Positions 36,074-49,171 of a stretch of DNA of 64,000 nt are shown piece by piece. Made by a program: the position numbers and the translations under genes. The notes below the pieces were generated by a model. The model saw only the letters and a program-made list of their open reading frames with translations. It was not told where the DNA came from and did no database searches. This DNA comes from Steromphala cineraria (Eukaryota; Mollusca; Gastropoda; Trochida; Trochidae), in contig OU744732.1 of NCBI GenBank assembly GCA_916613615.1, positions 59,719,227 to 59,783,226 on the forward strand, read 5' to 3'. Positions within the stretch are counted from its first letter, which is position 1, and each line of letters opens with the position of its first letter.

Positions 36074-39000
36074 CGTACACTTTCAGTACACTCACAAGAC
36101 TGATGAGGTTATTCTAGCATGAAATTAAGTTCCTAAATTAACAAAATGGAAAACGAGAAAGACATTTGACTCATATGGTCAGGACAAGATGGAATGTGGG
36201 CCATTCTGTCAGCGTTCTGCTTTGTTTGGTAGCCAAGATATAAGAAAATCTAAAAGTGATTGTCCTCGCTTTTGCGCTGATACCAATCTGAAAAAGAATT
36301 GAACCTGATCAAATTTGATATAATCTGCACATTAACACACAGCTGCATAACAAAGGTCATAAGTTATTTGTGAATCTGTGCAACTGAAATACATTGTATA
36401 TAATAATATGACTCTTGATACGACAGGAACACATAAGGAAGAGAACGATGGAACACTTTATTTAAAAATGTAAAAGATCAAATGTCTTATTTGTCTTGTG
36501 AAATGTCTAAACCCGTTAAAACACGTCATACTGACCAATGTTGATCATTTTAACTGAAACTGAACAACATTTTTCTTCAATTGTAGAAATGTTACAGAAG
36601 GATTTTTGATTCAATGTTTGTCTTGGAAAATGCTTCACATATCTGTCTTTAAATATGCAATGTAAATTTGATCCCTTTATAACTTGATGACTTAGATCTA
36701 TATCTCCTATCCTGGATCACATACTCTGTGTCTGAAACCAAGGCGACCTTAAAAATCAAATACCATACCTAAATGTCCTAATGACCTCGGTGCCTTGATT
36801 TTTCTCCTTGTCAGCTTATACGCAGGTAGCTCGAGGGGAAATTGGACATTCTAAGTGGTTAAAGTGAGAAATGGTAATTTCAACATTGGCGGGATAGACT
36901 TAGAATTCAAAATCACGAAATGCATAAAGTTCACATGCTAGCCCTAACCTTAACCATATGATTTTTTTTTAAAGCACCTTTAAGTAACATTTGCTCTGCA
37001 ACCCTTTGTTTAAACAAGATATGTCTAGAAGGACAACTTATAGTTTATAATCATAAACATCATATTGAAACTATTTTGAATGCATCCAAATTTAGGACTT
37101 GATTAATTTTACGGTCAACCTTTATAAGTCAATATGGGATTCTTATTTTGTGAGTATTCAGTCAGATATCTCGGTATAAGGAAACCATATGAACCCTTAT
37201 CAGATTCCCTTAATGTTGATAAAGTTCAGTCCATTACCTTACCATTTTGGAACACTGTAAATACATTCAGCATAAAATGATACCTATACTTATTGGTTCG
37301 TTAAAAACAAAGAGAATTCTACACGAGGTACACGATACAAGTTATACGAAACAAGTATTCTTATGGGGATAATCGGATGATTGAAATAGACAAAATTGAC
37401 AATTTGTGTGATAGTGTGTGTGTGCTCTGAATGTCATGTCAAAAATGAAATAATGCACAAGAAAAGCATTACAAAAGTCAACACCTGAACTTCTTTTTTT
37501 TATTTAATAAATTGCACACACTATTCATTGACTTGTTATCAAAAGATAAATGTGTGAATATGTTTTATTGTGTCCAGCTCCTTATTCTGCATTCGTTTTA
37601 TCAATCACATTCTCTGAGAGAAAATACAATGCATTCCTTTAAAATCTGATGTGAATTATATCCGCAAACGTACACTGAAGTGACTTCATAATCAAAAAAG
37701 ATTATAGCCATACAAGCAAATATATATTGTCAAATCAAGAATTCAAACAAGGAAACTATGTACAGAAGGTTTTATAGTTACAGTAAAGGATTTTCAACAT
37801 AAGCTCCCCATTACCGGGAAAAGTGTTTATTTAATTTAGATAGATATTGATTTGTAAAAAGATTTGCAGCTGCCTTTGATAACATTTGTAAGACAACTGC
37901 TATTATATCCCCTGCAAACGTTTGCAGGAGACATAATGTTTTCGGTCCCGTCCGTCGTTCCGTGGATGCTTTCGTTTCCAGGTTATATATATAAAAAAAT
38001 CATAAATATTTTTTATCGAAAAATTGGTATGTGGTTACATCTAGTAATGGAGTAGTACCTTCTCCTATTTTTATGCATATTTGGAGTAAGGTGTGTTTCC
38101 ACGCCATAGCTCAAACACTATTCAGTGAATTTTCTTATCTAACTTGGTATGTAGTTTCAAGTGGGGCCTTTTGCTTCTTTGGTTATTCTGAATTGTTATT
38201 GTCCTGGTTTCCAATATCCACTTAGTACATATGGGGTAGTGTCATTTTCTGATTAAACGTTTAGGCAGGTGACATCACAGTGCATCACATGCACATACTG
38301 TATGTTCGAATCAGTGTGTTGTAGAAACTCGACATGAACTATATGGATATAACACTTAAATTAGTTTTATCAAGTATTTCTACTTCAGCATACCAAAGCT
38401 ATATCGCAAATATGACATGAAATGAAAACATGCCATAACAGAAGAGCAAAAGAATATCAATTGATATGTTCGTGTCAAAAAAGTTCTTAAACCCACAAAT
38501 ACCATAACCGTGGAACAGATTTGTATATACTATAAAGGAAATTCTATGTGACAATAAGTCACCAAATGCACCAAATGAGTTCACATAAGCAAGTTTTTAT
38601 CCCAGAATATCGCAGAGGAAGTCATTCTTATTTATGCGTTAAAAGAATTCTAAAAATGTATTTCATTGGTAAACATATAAACAATATCGTCAAATCGTCA
38701 AATTTGGAATTAAAAGGAACTTTTTACGGTTTCCAAATACGATTAAGGATTTCCCACACCGAGAAGGAGGATATTTGATTTAAATGTGGCCTTCAGCTGA
38801 AACTCAAAAACCAGCAAGAACTTTAAATTGATCTGTGACAAGAAATTTGAAGGACAGTTGCCTTTGGTTACATTTTGTAACAAGTGTGTTTCACCAGAGT
38901 GTTACCATGACCTGTGTTTGTTTCATTCTTTTTATGAAAAGTCTGTGTGTCTATTCAACTTTACAAAAACATATCAAATATCATTCATTTAGTTACAATT

Positions 39001-40325
39001 ACATGTATATCTGTAACATAACCTCAGTACAGAATAATATTATGCAATCAAAATCAATATTTCTTAAAACCGCATACTTCATCATCTGGGGATATATGTT
39101 TACATATTTAGGATGTAGAGAGAATGAAACCATTCAGCTTTGGTGTTCGATGGGGTAATGCACAAAGCCTTTATTTAAAGACAGTGTTTGTTAATTCCCT
39201 TTTTTCTAAATACTCTAAGTAGTATGCCAGATACAAGTTTGATTTCTAGAGCTTGTTCCTAATTTTCTCCAAAAAAGTAAATCATTCTTGTAGTCGATGT
39301 GTAACCTTTGTTTACAAAACCAGCTCTGGTCGTATAAAAAAGCACGTTCATGTTGATATGTCAATAATTGTGAAGTCAACAAAGTTAACCACTCTCAGCA
39401 CTCTTGCTTTCTAATTTTCTTTAAGTGATGTTTTAGAAAGCTCACAGAGATAACACAGGGAGAATTCGGGTGTTGAGGTCGGTGTTCGTCCAAGTGGTAG
39501 GCTACAAAAAAACCTCAGAGTTATGACAAAAAAATGAAAAAATCAATATCAATAATAAACTTGTCTTTAAATACAAATGGATTACATTAACATATTTGAT
39601 AGTTTAACCATAGACAACATCACCGTTTCATCTAATCAAAACAGAAATTCAAATTTATTCTTTATAAAAGTAACCACATGATAAGGGGCGATAAATCCTG
39701 ACATGATCATAAAACACACAAAAAGATTGAAAAATAAAAAATTTAAATTACTGAAAATAATAATTTGAGATAAACAGAAATGACTACATTATACGGTTTT
39801 TAATTTTGAATCAGTTATAATGTAGTTGTCACACTGTCACACTTGAAAGTAACTTTTGTTTGGTTCCTTACTCGTGTGGTCCCTTTAAACGTCTATCTGA
39901 AATGAGAAATACTTGTATATATTATTGAGAATCATTCTGATGCAGTTTCCTTAAGGTCCTATTTCTTCATGAAATGAATGTGAAACTAACTTTTAAATGA
40001 AATTGTCACAAGGATGCATCTATTTTCGAATACTCCATGTTTATTGGAATCACCTTTATTTCGATAAAGTTTGAATTCAAATAATTGATATGTGCCAGGT
40101 TTTCAAGATTAGATTAGAGTTTTAAAAATATTTCAGTGAAAAAAAGTAATATATGTGTGACATTTTAAAGAATTAATTCACATTTTAGAGCCATGAACAG
40201 ATTATAAGCAAAATACTCGAAATACTTGTTTATTTCCTTTAGGTGCATGTAGGACATCGGCACATGGTTAATATCATTGATTAACAAATTTGCAATAATT
40301 AGTTGCATAGAGAACATGATAATAC

Positions 40326-40426
40326 CTTTCATCAAATCTTTGTTCCAACGTGGCAGCAAGAGGTTGTATTTAGGAATTGAAGGGTTAACAAAGTACTCTT
40401 GAGGTAGACACTGGTTTCTAAGATTT
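40326..40426 (-). CDS. Candidate 101-bp minus-strand exon, unit 3
   Basis: Same borders and length as units 1 and 2, with one Ser to Trp change near the end. The sequence encoding the upstream MMTNAG part in unit 2 is deleted here. Confidence 0.2.
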
Positions 40427-41858
40427 CTGTAACGGTTCCAAACAAACAAAAATAACATTAATTTACAATTTATCGTTTATTTCCAGCATTTCAGACTATT
40501 CTAATCTCATTATTGCCTGGATGAACATTCACATCTGATGTAGCTTTCATTGTTTGCACTGTCTGGGATTAAATTGACCATGCAATGTATGAGGCTTTGG
40601 GTATCTCACTTATCATTGGAGCGTTCTGAGAGAATGTCTCAAGTTCCATGATAATTAGGAAGTTAACTGTGAATAAACTGTCAGTACATCTGGTGTTATA
40701 ATCACCATCACATAAGATATTTCTATATAAAATATTTGAACAAGATTTAAAAAAACCCAATCATTTAAACAACTTTTAAACATATAATATAATATATTGA
40801 ATATGTTAATCAAAACTGGTGATAACGATCATTTGTTGACTTTATAGCAAACTCAGTAACTATATGATTTTGAAGTTCAAAGGAATTCAAAAGGAGAAGA
40901 TATTGCAGCAGAAATCATAATCTATCACAGAGCAATTTGTGGCTTATATAGAATCACAAAAGTGTGGTCACTAGCTTGTGTATGTGTGCAGATATCATGT
41001 CATTTGTGTCTTTTTTGGACGTATTTTATATAACTTGAGTAGAAAATGATTTCGCATCACCCATTTAGGACCGCCTGGTCTCAAAAGCAAACCTTTGAAT
41101 GTTGGAATTATTTAAATGCAGTAAAAAATGATCCTTTGACTTATGTTTAATACTGATCACTTGTGACGGATTTGGAGAAAAACAATAATCAGTATTTTCA
41201 AAATATGACCTCTTAAACTTCAATGATCAAAATTGAAATTGAATGAAATGTTTGTCGCTTCCTTTGGCATTTTAATAAAAAGGCAGGTGAAACATATCAT
41301 ACGTAAGTAGAACATCTTTTTTGCCATTAGTAAAGGGGTCAACAGAGATTGATGAATCTTTGCATTCGACTTTAATGTCAATCATTCCACCGCAAACAAA
41401 TTAACTTGGTTCAATTTGACCACGCCAATTAAAAGCATTTGTATATACACAAAATCTGTCATGTATGAAAACATTTAATGAAGATTGTAAGATGACTTCG
41501 GTAAATACTCGTTTCTGATTGGTTGATTTGAAGGATTTCCCAGTTTTAAATGGCAATGAACACCCGCAAATTGGCTGTGGCGAATCACCGCGAAAGGATA
41601 CATTAATTGGTCCGCCTCAACATTAAAATGTTCTGATTCTCCCAATATTCGTGCCCGATTCACATTTTACTGTTGTTGTTGTCATTTTCTAACTTGCGCA
41701 TTCCCGTAGATGCCAAAAATCCTTTTCTATTTGCTTTAGTTTTATGTAACAAAACTTTCTTAATTGGCTATGTTTCTCCTAATTTGCCGCCTTGTGCCAT
41801 TGGGCCGGTTTCTTTCGAATGCTATCCCATGGCACGACGTCACAAAGGCCAACGGTTA

Positions 41859-41866
41859 TGACGTCA
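41859..41866. promoter_or_regulatory. CRE-type palindrome TGACGTCA, unit 3 block f
   Basis: Same position in the block as in unit 1, followed by CGTCACAATGG. Confidence 0.35.
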
Positions 41867-42201
41867 TAATGATCGTGTCACCGTCACAATGGTCTGGGCG
41901 AGTTTAAGATATGTGTTCAGTCGGGTTTGTTCCTGTTGGTTTATGAATTTTATAACTGTTTTCTCTTTGATAAATTTCACAGTGAAAACTATAAGATCTC
42001 ATCGTTATGAGTGCAACTGGTTTGCAATATTAGAACACTATTTTAATGTCTATAACACTGGGAATTCCTTCTTCTTTATAAAGCTGCGAACACCTTTAAC
42101 AATAATGGATCAGTCGTTAGATCCTTTCAACTCAGAGTTCCCTACGCAAAAATAGAGTTCGCTCTTAAAAGGCCTATAACTAACGGTCATGTTACAATAT
42201 T

Positions 42202-42339
42202 GATAAATAGTTGCGTTTGCAAAACCAGCAAATTTAAGCGTTTAAAACCGACGGCGTTAGCCGGAGGTTTTAAACGCTTAAATTTGCGGGTTTTGAATAA
42301 CAATGAATCCCGGGAATTTTACAAACACAACTATTTATC
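42202..42339. mobile_element. 138-bp fold-back element with flipped loop, unit 3
   Basis: Same outer ends as unit 1 with two changes, and a perfect 22-bp inner stem. The 16-nt loop at 42250-42265 is the exact reverse complement of the unit 1 loop at 9622-9637. The right arm keeps TTTTGAATAACAATGAATCC, which is paired in unit 2 but has lost its left partner here. Confidence 0.7.
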
Positions 42340-44177
42340 TTCTAATTCAAAAGAAGACAAATGTTTTCTTTACAGTTTCCATGTTATGCTGACCTTACAA
42401 ACTAATGTATGTATGTTAAGGGTTAAAGGTAACATGTCTTTCTATGTTTCTTTGTGTATCGTCAATTATCCATTACCCTCAAGGCAAAACTCTATATAAT
42501 CATTTTCACTGAGGTTTTACAATATAAACACCATAGTGTGTAACTATGTCTATTTAGTGGAACAGCAATGTCAATCATCTGCCAAGCGAGTTCAATCCCA
42601 TGTCAACATGCAATTTCCTCACATCAACATCTATGGATGGATGCCTGTCAGAGACTTCAATCATATGTTGACTAAAACTTCAAGCCACCCTCTCACTTAA
42701 CTCTGTGCAATTATATGTTCTCGTGGAATCAATTTTCCTAGTGGAGGTACTCACGCAAGGTCATTGATACAAAATCATCACACATATTGCATATTTGATA
42801 TTCAATTACTGTTATGAATTTATTGTTTTGTTTACTTCTTAGTGAAGGGGGGACAGGAAAAATGAAACAGATTCCATTGCCAAACTTGATGGTGAAATAG
42901 TTACAAAGAGTAACAGAACGTCACTGCCAAGAATTATAACAGATTATGACATAATATTGCTTGAAACATGAAAAATAGTTGTTTTTGCAAAAAAATAGAA
43001 AATTGATGAGGAACATCTTGATTTGCTTTTCAGAAAGCAGAGTCCTGACTATGTGCATGTTCATAGCATAAGCTGGCTGTCATAAGCATAATAAGAGATT
43101 AATACTTGTAAGTGTTTATTACACACAACAATACTTGAGTACATCATTATCAGTAGTTAGATACCATTGCTACGTCTCTTCTAATAAATCAATTGAATGG
43201 TCGATAATAGTCAAGTCTTGCCCACTAAAACTACTGATAATTTTAGTGAGATTGCCGTTTCACTTTCAGGTTTACACTACAACGGATAGACAGATTCACC
43301 ATAAGACATCCTTTCAAAATGATAAAGATAAGCAATTGACATACGAAAATTATTCGTTTTGAACTAAAATCATTTTATGTAAATATCATAAGTAAACATT
43401 GCACTAGCACCAACCAATCTGAATTGTTTTTGTTTTTTACACCTTTTGGAAATAAATAGAAAAGTTGAGAATGTTGAAAGCAAGGACAAGGAAAAAGTCA
43501 TTGTAATATGTTAACCTATAAATTCTGATAAAATAAAAATGATCAATGGTAGGAATAAATTTGAACGTTTTCATTAACAACGTATTAAAAGGTATTTGCT
43601 TTATTTATGAACGCTTCATTTGAAAAAATTTCTTTCTGAGTCAAGGTTTAACACAGATCCTGAGAGCTCAATGTAAAATATTCATAAAATCTTACTGTTT
43701 AACTGTTTGTCTTACTTTATCAAAATGAGAGCCTGTAATGATTGTTTTGGACCCCCTCTTTTGAAGGATTGTTTCATTTTTTATTTCTGATACCGGTGTT
43801 ACATTTATCCGGGATTATTTGTTTTTCGAACTGTAACTTTTTAAAATTTGATTAGGTTTATGAAGAGACTAATTATTCCTTTTTTATCATATGTATACCT
43901 AGTCCCGGTATTTCACAAAAAAACAATCTGATTTCCCTTTTAAATTCAAAACAGAACCGATTCAGAGAGATAAACAGTAAATGCTAACCCCCAAAAAACA
44001 CTGGAATGATTCTAAACACATATTTAAGGCAAACGTTTTACAGATAATCAAACACACCTATACCAAATGGTGTGAATGTCAAATACAGAGTGGTCAATAA
44101 ACAATCATCTCAGTTCTAACGTAGTGTATAGAGCTAATGGTATTTACACTTGACAGTTTGATATGGATGTTGTCCAT

Positions 44178-44305
44178 TATAAATAGTAGATGAACAACAC
44201 TAGCAGAAGCCAACAAAGCAGTAACAATGCTAATTGGTTTTGATTTACATTAAGGCTTGAAGCGTTAGAGCATGGGTTCCAAACACAAAGTGAAATGATT
44301 GAAGG
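44178..44305 (+). other. Conserved island of block i, unit 3
   Basis: Same island; the acceptor AG is changed to AT, so the exon reading would be dead here. LEHGFQTQSEMIE is still open. Confidence 0.33.
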
Positions 44306-45248
44306 TAAATAGCATAACTGTGCTGTATTCTTTTATGCAAGTAATTTCTAGCAGGAATATATGTTGACAGTGTCAATCAAATATATTTTAGGATGATTTT
44401 CAACATGTTGTAGTTAGGAAACCACTTTTGTTTTCCCATTCTTAAAACTTCAAAACAATCAAATTATTCTTCAAAAGATAAATGTTTTTGATTCATACTT
44501 CAATCTCAAAAGAACAAAAATCTAACTAAACGTTATTGTTGGTCACAAAATTAGAATAAGACAAATATAAAAAGAAAATCACTTAGGTAAATAAGATTTC
44601 GAGGTAAGGTAAGCCTCAAACTAAAAAAAAATTCAGGAACTTGACAATGTCATTGTTTCCTTGTTACCTTATTGTAGACCGATAAAGATACGATATAGTT
44701 TAGAATGTATCATTGCCTTTGCTTCATTGTAGCTTTCGTAGACATTACGATAAGATTGTTTTAACGCTACTAGTATTTACCTAATCTAAAACTGAGACTG
44801 TTGTTTTTGACATTTTGTCCATTACATAACCACTTCAGAAGGTCTTCTTCTAGGTTTGCTGTGAACTACAGAAATAGCCATTGCCATTTGCAAGCGACTC
44901 CTCTTTTAGTATATATACTAAAATCGTTTTTGAGATTTTTTTGATAATTTTCCGGAGGTGATACATTAGTGTTTACATTGCATCGTTTTACATCTACCTT
45001 TTCTGTTAAGGCAACCTTCAATTATCAAACCATCTCTAGTACGTCCTGTTAGTGTTTACTTGTTGCCAAGACGATAATGCCAGACGTTTTACAGTAATAT
45101 ATGTTAATGGGTAAATGCCAAGTAACATTAACTTTGGGTTTTTCCATAATGTCGTAATAAATAGATGTTGTTTTGACATTGAAGCTTCGTCCAAGTTTGT
45201 GATCGAACCTTCTATCTGCTTTCAACTGAGTTTAAACAGGCCTTCTCT

Positions 45249-45604
45249 GAGGGTGGCTTCACACTTCAACTTGTTAACCGGCCCTTTGTGCATGGAGAAT
45301 AAATCGCAAAGTTACCAGGACTACATTGTGAAAACATCTTAATCTTCGTATTACAGTCGTTAGAGTTTTCATAGCTTCACACGACGATACATCGATAGTC
45401 AAACTAAGGGTCAGGATGCAACACTAAAATGGCATGATCAATAGTTTGCACACTTCCCCGATCTTGCCGCCGAAGCCAGAAACACTTTTGAGGCGGCCAC
45501 AACATGACTTATGGCCCGATTGCTTATGATCCTTTGCGAATTTGCACATTTTCAAATTCGTGTTTCCATCTTTTGTCATTTTTGGCTAAGTGTGAAGCGC
45601 CCTT
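45249..45604. mobile_element. Possible MITE in block j-alpha, unit 3
   Basis: Counterpart of 12633-12983 with a clearer terminal inverted repeat (about 15 bp with one 1-nt gap). It has a 45-bp internal stretch near 45327 not found in unit 1. Confidence 0.42.
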
Positions 45605-47894
45605 AAACCACTCTTTCTGACTCAAATGTGACTGTTAAAGACAAGTATTCAAAGTATTCTATTCAGCTTTCTTACCTTAAATCTAGACTCAAATAATACG
45701 TTCATAATTCCTGATTTCAACTTGAGCAACTTTTTGGCTTTTCCCAGAAATAACAGCAAGTTTACAAGTTTTATTCTTCATTAAAAACATTAGTATTAAT
45801 ACATGTTTCCCTGCTTTTCATTTGTAAATTGTGATTAGTTTTAACCTAACTAAATTCTTTTTAAACTTAATATTGGCAATAAACAATTTGGACTTGAAGT
45901 TCAAATGTCTATTTGACGTATTTGTACTTTATATTATAGCAAAATCCTAATCGACTGGTATATTTAGTTAGTGACTGATTTTCCCAAACTGTGTTGTTGA
46001 AACATAACATATTAAACAAGAGATATTTTGAAGACAAGCGTAATTCTATGGATGAACAACTTCTTTATTGGACAGTAGCGACTTTCCGGATAGATTCTTA
46101 TACCTTTTTCAAAAATCTTATTCTTATGATTAATTTTGAACAAGTAGTTGCATTCATTGGTAAGCAGATCATGTTTTGGGTGTGAAAGGTCTTTGAACTT
46201 GCTAAATGATTGGTTGTTTAGAGCCTTTACGACAAATATATGGTAGTAATTGATATCTATTAAGTGTGATATAACTACTCAAGGTTCATTTCTCAAAGCT
46301 TATTTAAAAATTCATCATTAGTTTTGTTATCAAACTTCTGCATGATTTCGATTGCAAGATACAAATACACATTTACATTCAAACTTTTAAAACTTTTTAA
46401 TGAATAAATAAAATACTTTATGGATTTGTCATTGCAAGAACAGTACATGTAGAGTTAAGTTCCATTTTGTGTTACATCAACACATTCTCTGATGACTCTA
46501 TACAGGCAAATATGTGTTTTAGATACAATAACAAATGTCATATACACACTCTGCATTCATAAAAACTCAAAAGCAATGTTTTCTGTAAAAACAAAGATTT
46601 GATTCTTTGCTTATCTTCTGAACTTCAGTTCATTTTAATTCATCAACGTCTTCTTGCGTTAAATGTTACTGTCATGTGTCATTGATATCAATTTGTTTCC
46701 GTAAACAAATTGGAAAAACACAAAAAAGAAATGCATTTCGACAATAATATAAAGCAAAAGTTTCCAAAAGCTAACAATCAAATATTTAATTTACATTATA
46801 TGCTGTGGAAATGAATTCTTCTCCAAAATCTTTTAATTTTTATTAAACAAACAAAGTTTAAAATTTATCGTTTTTTCGTCATAATAAAGACTGTCTTTAT
46901 CATTTTGCAAATTTTCAATTTCATAGACAGTTCAAGTTTATTTAAATGATATGCCTTCCTGCGTGAGTAAGTTATTGTTCTACGCCGCTTAGGCAATATT
47001 TCAGCCATTAGAGGCGTACCTTGCTTAAAGTTGGTGTTAAATGTATTTATCACTTCGAATGTAAATGTTTTTGTATGATACTTTCAATATATGTCATGTA
47101 AAAAATAGTGGCTTATCTTACAACACAAATCAATGCGCCAAGCCATCATACATATATAAGATCTCAATTAGACATTATGCGGTTCCCTAAAATAAACAAA
47201 TCATTTTGTATGACGTCGTAATGGTAGCAATGCACTGCTTTGTTTTTCTTTTTTTTCTGGGTAGATGTGCATGTTTCAGCTATTTTTTTTCTCTTAAATA
47301 GGCATGGATTTGTCTGCGAAAACATCAATTGAAATAACTAGAAACAATTAATAGGAAAATGTCAATGCCTGTACCAGCGAAATGTTAGAGCCATTTGTTT
47401 GGTTTCCACTTTTCCCCAGTTTTGGAAACTGATATTGACAAACTGGTCATCGAAATTGACTTAACCATCTTCAAACTTGACATTTTCTGATTCCAACAGC
47501 GCCATATACTCATCAGACTAAATTGTTGTCAGTATATGTTCATTTCGTGGGAGAAAGAATATATATCAAAACGTTTTAATATCAAACAGGACAAGTCTAA
47601 ACAGTTTTGTTTTTCGCAATTGAAATCACAAGCGCCTGAATAAATCTAAATGAAACTAAAGAATTATTTGGATGTACATTACCTTTTTTACAATATTACA
47701 ACAATTATATGTTGCTTTATGTTTGCTTGTTAACGGCAGCAGGGAATAAGCAAGAGTCAATACATCATGGTGAAATATCATTATGGAAAAACTGTCAAAT
47801 ATGACTCCATCAGCAGTGGTGCTACAATTATGTAACGTTTTAAGAAAGGCATACAAATAATTTGTGTTACTATCTATTTCAAACTGAAATTGAC

Positions 47895-47977
47895 ATTACA
47901 TGTACATTACATGTACATTACATGTACATTACATGTACATTACATGTACATTACATGTACATTACATGTACATTACA
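47895..47977 (+). repeat. 11-mer satellite ATTACATGTAC, about 7.5 copies
   Basis: Seven perfect copies plus a partial one. Each holds the palindrome ACATGT or GTACAT. The corresponding place in the other units has at most one copy. A 63-codon ORF over it is only a translation of the repeat. Confidence 0.95.
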
Positions 47978-48443
47978 AATGCATGTTATGATACATGTCA
48001 ACCAGGTAAAATCAAGTCCAATCATCAGTTCAGGATCAGTTCAAACTGCATAGGGATATGTTAAACTCTTTTTAAAACGCCACTACTGTTGTCTATTGCT
48101 CTTGAGTGTTCTTCATGTCAGGGCAGATACAGGAAATCGATGACAATTTAAAGAATGTCCTTTTAGCGGTACTCTAATGTCACACTTCTGGCAAACGACT
48201 GCCTTTCCATGCTAACATTTAATTTCCTCACATGATAATCGATGAATAGATGTCTGCTGAGATCGATAACCGTATGTTTACCAACCTTATCGACTGTTTG
48301 TCTGTCTGCAGAGTTGTGCTCATCGTTTTCTCTCGTTCAACCGAATACTAGCTGCCAAGTTTCCCCAACCCTGGAATCTGTCAGACTTAATAAATATCCT
48401 TCATGTGTACTTCTATAGACTACAGATCTTTTAATAAACACAG

Positions 48444-48671
48444 ATGGGGTGTGAATTCGAAAGGCAGTCATATCAAACGTTTCTTAGATATGTAAGTATA
48501 AATAAAATATCATCTGTTTTAGTGTCAGTAGTAGCCCGGGATATCACACTGAACGTGCTTCACTCACTGGTACATACATCACTGACGTTTCTCTCATGTT
48601 ATCTGTCTGATTTCCGTTATTTGCCCAGTGGAATTGCTCCATCAACGATCACACAACTGGTACAAGCATGA
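48444..48671 (+). CDS. Small ORF (75 aa) repeated in the array, unit 4; unrecognised
   Basis: This copy has a 6-nt in-frame insertion after the fourth codon compared with units 1, 3 and 5, and otherwise keeps the frame to the same TGA. The sequence differs from unit 3 at several residues. It overlaps the TATA/initiator pair. No domain is recognised. Confidence 0.22.
   Translation: MGCEFERQSYQTFLRYVSINKISSVLVSVVARDITLNVLHSLVHTSLTFLSCYLSDFRYLPSGIAPSTITQLVQA
48497..48531 (+). promoter_or_regulatory. Candidate TATA/initiator core promoter, unit 4
   Basis: TATAAATAA lies at 48497-48505 and the initiator TGTCAGTAG has its A at 48527, 30 nt downstream. Sequence between and after the boxes follows unit 3. 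Confidence 0.43.
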
Positions 48672-49146
48672 CATACTGTCCACATTAAGCTTTTAATTAC
48701 AGACGATTAGTTGAATCTATGTGTTTACGAACCTTCCCAACAGTACCAATTCCAGAAAGGTTCAATGTATAGTTGAACATCAGTGTTTACTGTCCTGATT
48801 GAGAAAGCGTGTTTAAGATAGAAACTGGGCTTGTGGGAACGGGTCTTTGGTTGTATACATAATCTGAGAGAATATCTCTTGTTAGACAGAATGCGATCAA
48901 ACCTTAGGAAATTTAGTTCTAGAGGAAATAGGAAGTTGACTTTGTGAATTATAGTATCTATGATTGCTTTCATTCATTTATGTTTTTAACCGAAACAAGT
49001 TTATATTCTCTCTATGTCATGACCTTTTAAACATAATTTTAAAACAATAGCAATTCTCCAAAAGTGATACTTCTTAAAATGTTATTGCAATAAAAAGTTT
49101 TCTTTTGGAATATGCAATAAACAGAATAACAAAACGTTTTCAAATC

Positions 49147-49171
49147 TTCCCTTCCCTTCCCTTCCCTTCCC
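49147..49171 (+). repeat. (TTCCC)5 microsatellite, unit 4
   Basis: Five perfect pentamers; units 1, 3 and 5 have a single TTCCC at this place. Confidence 0.95.

Larger units (their letters stand above)
29438..48214 (+). repeat. Tandem unit 3 of the large array (most complete)
   Basis: This is the third and longest copy, 18.78 kb. All blocks are present in order: a (29438-31185), b (31186-34443), c (34444-36710), d (36710-38975), e (38975-41390), f (41390-42340), g (42340-43070), h (43070-43724), i (43724-44340), j-alpha (44340-47650) and k. It therefore serves as the reference layout. Insertions private to it are a 354-bp TTAA-flanked MITE in block b and an 11-mer satellite just before k. 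It has lost 84 bp in block e, beside the candidate minus-strand exon. Confidence 0.93.

Noticed and set aside
45991..46185. 64-codon ORF in block j, unit 3, with a donor-like GGTAAGC
   Set aside because: Only the last 20 codons are shared with unit 1; the rest is not open there. A spliced exon ending at the donor remains possible but is too weak to call.
47895..47977. Possible CRISPR-like array
   Set aside because: Direct tandem 11-mers without spacers in eukaryotic-type DNA.
47862..48053. 63-codon ORF with a repeating peptide
   Set aside because: It is the 11-mer satellite read in frame.
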